A DNA stretch of 64,000 bases, taken from assembly GCA_047621325.1 (NCBI GenBank), contig JBLHLT010000006.1:1-64000 (forward strand), given 5' to 3'. Origin of the DNA: Bermanella sp047621325 (GTDB lineage: Bacteria > Pseudomonadota > Gammaproteobacteria > Pseudomonadales > Oceanobacteraceae). This document shows, one piece after another, positions 60,919 to 64,000 of this stretch; position 1 is the first letter of the stretch; each line of letters begins with the position of its first letter. The position numbers and the translations under genes were made by a program. A model generated the notes under the pieces. The model did no database searches, had not been told where the DNA came from, and was given only the letters and a program-made list of their open reading frames with translations.

Positions 60919-63894
60919 TTAACTCTTCACCATTTTTGAAACCAAGGTTATTGCTAATTCTCCTTCTGGTATGACCAAATCCACATCTGAACTGCCCAGT
61001 GGTGAATCAATCACCACGCCAACATTTACCGCTTGTTTATTTTTCAATTGAATTTCCATACGGCCATCAATTAAAAAAACAATGGGGCCATTCAAATGAA
61101 ACGTTAACGGCAGGCTATGCATATTCGTGTCTAACTCAATGCCTAGCATGGTTGGTTTTAAACCTGGCGCGTCTAAGTAAACGTCCATGGTTGTTTCGAA
61201 CATGGCCTGCCCCTTGGTGCCGTATTCGTTATCATGATCTGGATCCCAATAAATATATCCAATACCCGGCATGCTATTTCCTTGTTCATCAAAGCGATGA
61301 CGCATGCGCATAATTTGTGGGCCGGTTGGGTTTTCTAACCATAAACCCAGTGCTTTTGCATACATGGTAACGGAGGTTGTCATCAAGGCTTGACTATAAA
61401 GATCGACAGGGATCTTGCCTAAACTTGCATCAAATACGCCGACGTCTGTGGGCAGATACCCACTGACATAAATGTAATCTTGATTTGGGCAACTACCTGA
61501 TTTACACCCCATTCGTGCTTCACTCACCAAACCGCTTGTGCCTGCAACGGCTAAACGTGATGCATTTTCAAGTACAACATCTTCGCTGGCATCGTGGGAG
61601 AAGTTGCGATTCACATCCCCTGCCGGTAGTTTACTTAATGGGTTAAACACTTTGGTGCGATCAGGTGCGCTGGCGACAAATGCAATGGCCATCTCGCCAC
61701 TGCCTTTTTTACGATTATCTAACGTTAACGTGAGCGGATTGGTTCTTAATGGTAAGTGTTTAGCACTGCATAGCACGTGATCACTGGCATCACACAATGA
61801 TGTTTCATTTGAATTTAACACCACACGGTACAGTGTATTTTCTTGCCAAGGTATTGTTGGCATAAAACGGATTCGAGAGGCATCAAATTGAATACTGCCA
61901 CTAACTGGCATAATACAATCACCATTTGAATTTATTTGTTCAACTCGAATGGCACCTTCACCACAGCGCCGACCCATTACAAACGTTTTAGTATCCATTA
62001 ATTGATTAAAGGTAATAAGCACTTCACGATTTTGTGGGATTTTAAATATCGAGAATTGATCGTCACTCGCTTTACCACCTTCACAGCGACCTGCAATATT
62101 ATTTTCAAAGTCCTCATCAATTAAGCGACAGTTATAACCAGGATAAATAGACCCGACTAAAGGCGCTGCAAGTTGGCTGGTATCATAATTAAGCGTTGTA
62201 AAGGTTAAGTCCAATGGCGCTTCAATTGGGTTTTTCGCCATATCAACCACAGCCCCCCCAACCTGCACAATATAATGACTATTATATTTTAAGGGTTCAT
62301 GAGGTTTTACTATGATGGAGCTGCCATCATGGGTAACCGTCACGGGTACTTGCTCATTACCATTACGTATAAGAGAGACTTCTTGCTGTAGATTTTCAGG
62401 GCTAAGGGGCTCATTAAATATCAACAAAATAGCGTCCGCAGGATCAACCTTGTGAATATTTTCACCCGGCAACCAACTTTGTAATTGCGGTGGTGTGGTA
62501 TCGGCTACTTTTAAAGGTGCGTTCTTTTGATCTGCATAGGCTTCTAAAAAGAATGAGACAAGGCCGTTTGCTTTCTCAACACCTAATAATGTAGGGTTAA
62601 TTTCACCAACGGTATCCACGACTAATACGTCATTTTCTGTGCGAGCAATACCAAACAAATTAATATGTAAAACATCTTGGCTCAATGCACCGTTCGCTTT
62701 TGGATGCTGGGCCGTCATGGCCACATCCATTACTATTTGAACTTGTTTAGGTGCGTTTTTATCATCGCTATTTTTGTTATTAATTAAATAACCGGTGGCA
62801 TCAGTTATTAAGGTTAAGTAGATTTCTTCGGTGGTGTAACCTGCACTGACTTTGCCCCCAATCTCTACTGGCATTTTACTGCCTTTAATAACCGCCCCTT
62901 TTCGAATAACAAAAGGAGACGCATCAGGGAAATTAGGAATAAACGCTAATTCGGTATAGTAATTACTATTTGCATAACTAATGACATTACCCATTAATGT
63001 TGAGTTAACTGGCACCGAATTTCGAGGTAATGCTGATAACGGAGAGATATTGCTATCGGCTTCGCCGTTGATCATTTGCACCATGGTTGTTCTAGGCTTT
63101 GAATCTAAGGGGATATAGGTTTTTTCGGTGTAATCAGTGGTGTCAATATACAAACCCGACTGACTTTTAACCGTACTTGATAAGCTTAATGTGTATTTTT
63201 TTCCTGGTTTTAAATCATGCTTAGGATCAAAAATAATATAACGGTCTTTGACCATTAACTTTCCTGCTACGCTTTGGTTTTGTCCGTCTTCTACAAATTT
63301 AAAACCCGCATCTAATTTTACGGTAGAAATATCAACAGCATGACTAAGGGTTAAGTGAATAACTGAGAAGTCCATAAAAGGTAAATCAGCTGATGGGAAT
63401 TCTTGGGTAACATGAAACCAAAGCGGATCAACTACATCACCATCACGACCACTGCCAATTTTTGAATCTTTTGATACACCAATCGTATTAAATTGAATGG
63501 TTTTATTAAATTCAACTTCACCTAAATGACTACTAACACCTTGGTAGCTTAGTGTATACGTTTCACCTGCTAAGAGTTGTGCATCAGGCGTAAATATTAA
63601 ACTCTTATCGCTATTTTCTTGAATGCTTATTTTCCCACCAACAATCTGACCTTTTTTATCTACCAAGATTACATGGCTTTTCAAATACTCATCTTGAATA
63701 TCGTGGCTAAACATTAATGTTACATTCGTTTTCACAGAAACATTATTCTGCCCATCAAACGGATAGCTATACACTAAATATGATTTTTCCCAAGCAGAAA
63801 AATCAATCGTTTGATCATTATCCACTTCACTACAGGCGGCAATAAAAGCCACTATAAAAATGATCATGCAGTATTTTAATAAGGTATTCATCAT
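60919..63894 (-). CDS. large Ig-like-domain lipoprotein (tandem paralog 1)
   Basis: A 991-residue lipoprotein closely similar along its length to the downstream gene. Lipobox IAAC, lipid on Cys21. It has the same Big_5 domains (SYPFDGQNNVSVKTNVTLMFSHD; LIFNEPLSPENLQQEVSLI), the GSIYPGYNCRLI and RRCGEGAIRVEQIN blocks and the PLTFHLNGPIVFLIDGRMEIQLKN end, but lacks the Asp/Pro linker and calcium-like loop. It begins twelve bases after the stop of the upstream beta-barrel gene, so the three form one operon. Likely outer-membrane anchored. Function is unknown; transport of hydrophobic substrates is a guess from context. Confidence 0.8.
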   Translation of the reverse strand: MMNTLLKYCMIIFIVAFIAACSEVDNDQTIDFSAWEKSYLVYSYPFDGQNNVSVKTNVTLMFSHDIQDEYLKSHVILVDKKGQIVGGKISIQENSDKSLIFTPDAQLLAGETYTLSYQGVSSHLGEVEFNKTIQFNTIGVSKDSKIGSGRDGDVVDPLWFHVTQEFPSADLPFMDFSVIHLTLSHAVDISTVKLDAGFKFVEDGQNQSVAGKLMVKDRYIIFDPKHDLKPGKKYTLSLSSTVKSQSGLYIDTTDYTEKTYIPLDSKPRTTMVQMINGEADSNISPLSALPRNSVPVNSTLMGNVISYANSNYYTELAFIPNFPDASPFVIRKGAVIKGSKMPVEIGGKVSAGYTTEEIYLTLITDATGYLINNKNSDDKNAPKQVQIVMDVAMTAQHPKANGALSQDVLHINLFGIARTENDVLVVDTVGEINPTLLGVEKANGLVSFFLEAYADQKNAPLKVADTTPPQLQSWLPGENIHKVDPADAILLIFNEPLSPENLQQEVSLIRNGNEQVPVTVTHDGSSIIVKPHEPLKYNSHYIVQVGGAVVDMAKNPIEAPLDLTFTTLNYDTSQLAAPLVGSIYPGYNCRLIDEDFENNIAGRCEGGKASDDQFSIFKIPQNREVLITFNQLMDTKTFVMGRRCGEGAIRVEQINSNGDCIMPVSGSIQFDASRIRFMPTIPWQENTLYRVVLNSNETSLCDASDHVLCSAKHLPLRTNPLTLTLDNRKKGSGEMAIAFVASAPDRTKVFNPLSKLPAGDVNRNFSHDASEDVVLENASRLAVAGTSGLVSEARMGCKSGSCPNQDYIYVSGYLPTDVGVFDASLGKIPVDLYSQALMTTSVTMYAKALGLWLENPTGPQIMRMRHRFDEQGNSMPGIGYIYWDPDHDNEYGTKGQAMFETTMDVYLDAPGLKPTMLGIELDTNMHSLPLTFHLNGPIVFLIDGRMEIQLKNKQAVNVGVVIDSPLGSSDVDLVIPEGELAITLVSKMVKS

Positions 63895-63906
63895 GACAAT
63901 TACCCC

Positions 63907-64000
63907 TTAAAACATCATCGAAAAGGATAGACTCACAACATGAGCATTACCCGATGCAGTCACTGATTCATAAGGGCTCGTCGCCACTTCATTAGAAGAT
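63907..64000 (-). CDS. C-terminal end of a probable outer-membrane beta-barrel protein (FadL-like?)
   Basis: Only the last 31 residues are visible, ending SGNAHVVSLSFSMMF. A final amphipathic strand with a terminal Phe is the outer-membrane insertion signal of beta-barrel proteins, and HVVSLSF resembles the last strand of FadL/OmpP1 long-chain fatty-acid channels. The rest lies outside the window, so the family is unproven. The lipoprotein gene begins twelve bases downstream. Confidence 0.5.
   Translation of the reverse strand, partial: SSNEVATSPYESVTASGNAHVVSLSFSMMF

Overview
The window reads as a chromosomal segment of a free-living, aerobic marine gammaproteobacterium of the Oceanospirillales type (Bermanella/Oleispira/Thalassolituus-like). 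This is inferred from gene content, moderate-to-low GC and gammaproteobacterial versions of MetE/MetR, GlnS, CysS, LpxH, NdpA and CysZ. No rRNA, tRNA or CRISPR array was seen. Lipid and carbon-storage metabolism dominates: a PHA operon, two large DmdC-type acyl-CoA dehydrogenases, an enoyl-CoA hydratase, 2,4-dienoyl-CoA reductase, and an acyclic-terpene (citronellol/geraniol) operon.

Layout. 0-1 kb: start of a transposase abutting a shortened small gene, then a YceI protein. 1.5-4.8 kb: PHA operon phaJ - DUF6489-like - phasin - phaC on the minus strand, with hairpin terminators after the phasin gene and after phaC. 5.2-16.7 kb: fatty-acid oxidation genes mixed with a GlxA-type regulator, a chemoreceptor and a lipoprotein. 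16.8-19.3 kb: ABC exporter plus Crp/Fnr-type regulator. 19.4-22.8 kb: metE and divergent metR with candidate MetR boxes between them. 22.9-25.4 kb: small housekeeping or unknown genes (YjdM, flavodoxin, anchored methyltransferase).

25.4-29.5 kb is the clearest accessory island. It holds a REP-associated (RAYT-type) transposase with a 19-bp tandem repeat upstream, a 5'-truncated IS1182-type transposase, a solitary 413-residue protein with a PD-(D/E)XK-like core bounded by attC-like inverted 13-mers, and REP-like hairpins. 29.5-35.1 kb is nitrogen and amine metabolism: a 54-residue membrane protein coupled to amt, a 43-bp inverted-repeat element packed with 61-bp tandem repeats, then eutBC and divergent eutR (ethanolamine ammonia-lyase without microcompartment genes). 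35.2-43.3 kb: a solute-binding protein, two overlapping lipoprotein genes, cysS, a REPIN-like pair, glnS, ppiB, lpxH.

43.4-52.5 kb is an atuB-C-D-E-F-like operon with a divergent TetR regulator and an extra acyl-CoA dehydrogenase. Its acyl-CoA would be dehydrogenated, biotin-carboxylated and hydrated by AtuD, AtuCF and AtuE. About four 104-bp tandem repeats sit inside it. 52.7-57.7 kb: DnaQ-like exonuclease, chromate transporter, MBL-fold protein, NdpA, CysZ. 57.8-64 kb: two tandem paralogous Ig-like lipoproteins of about 1000 residues following the end of a probable outer-membrane beta-barrel gene. This is the least understood multi-gene set in the window.
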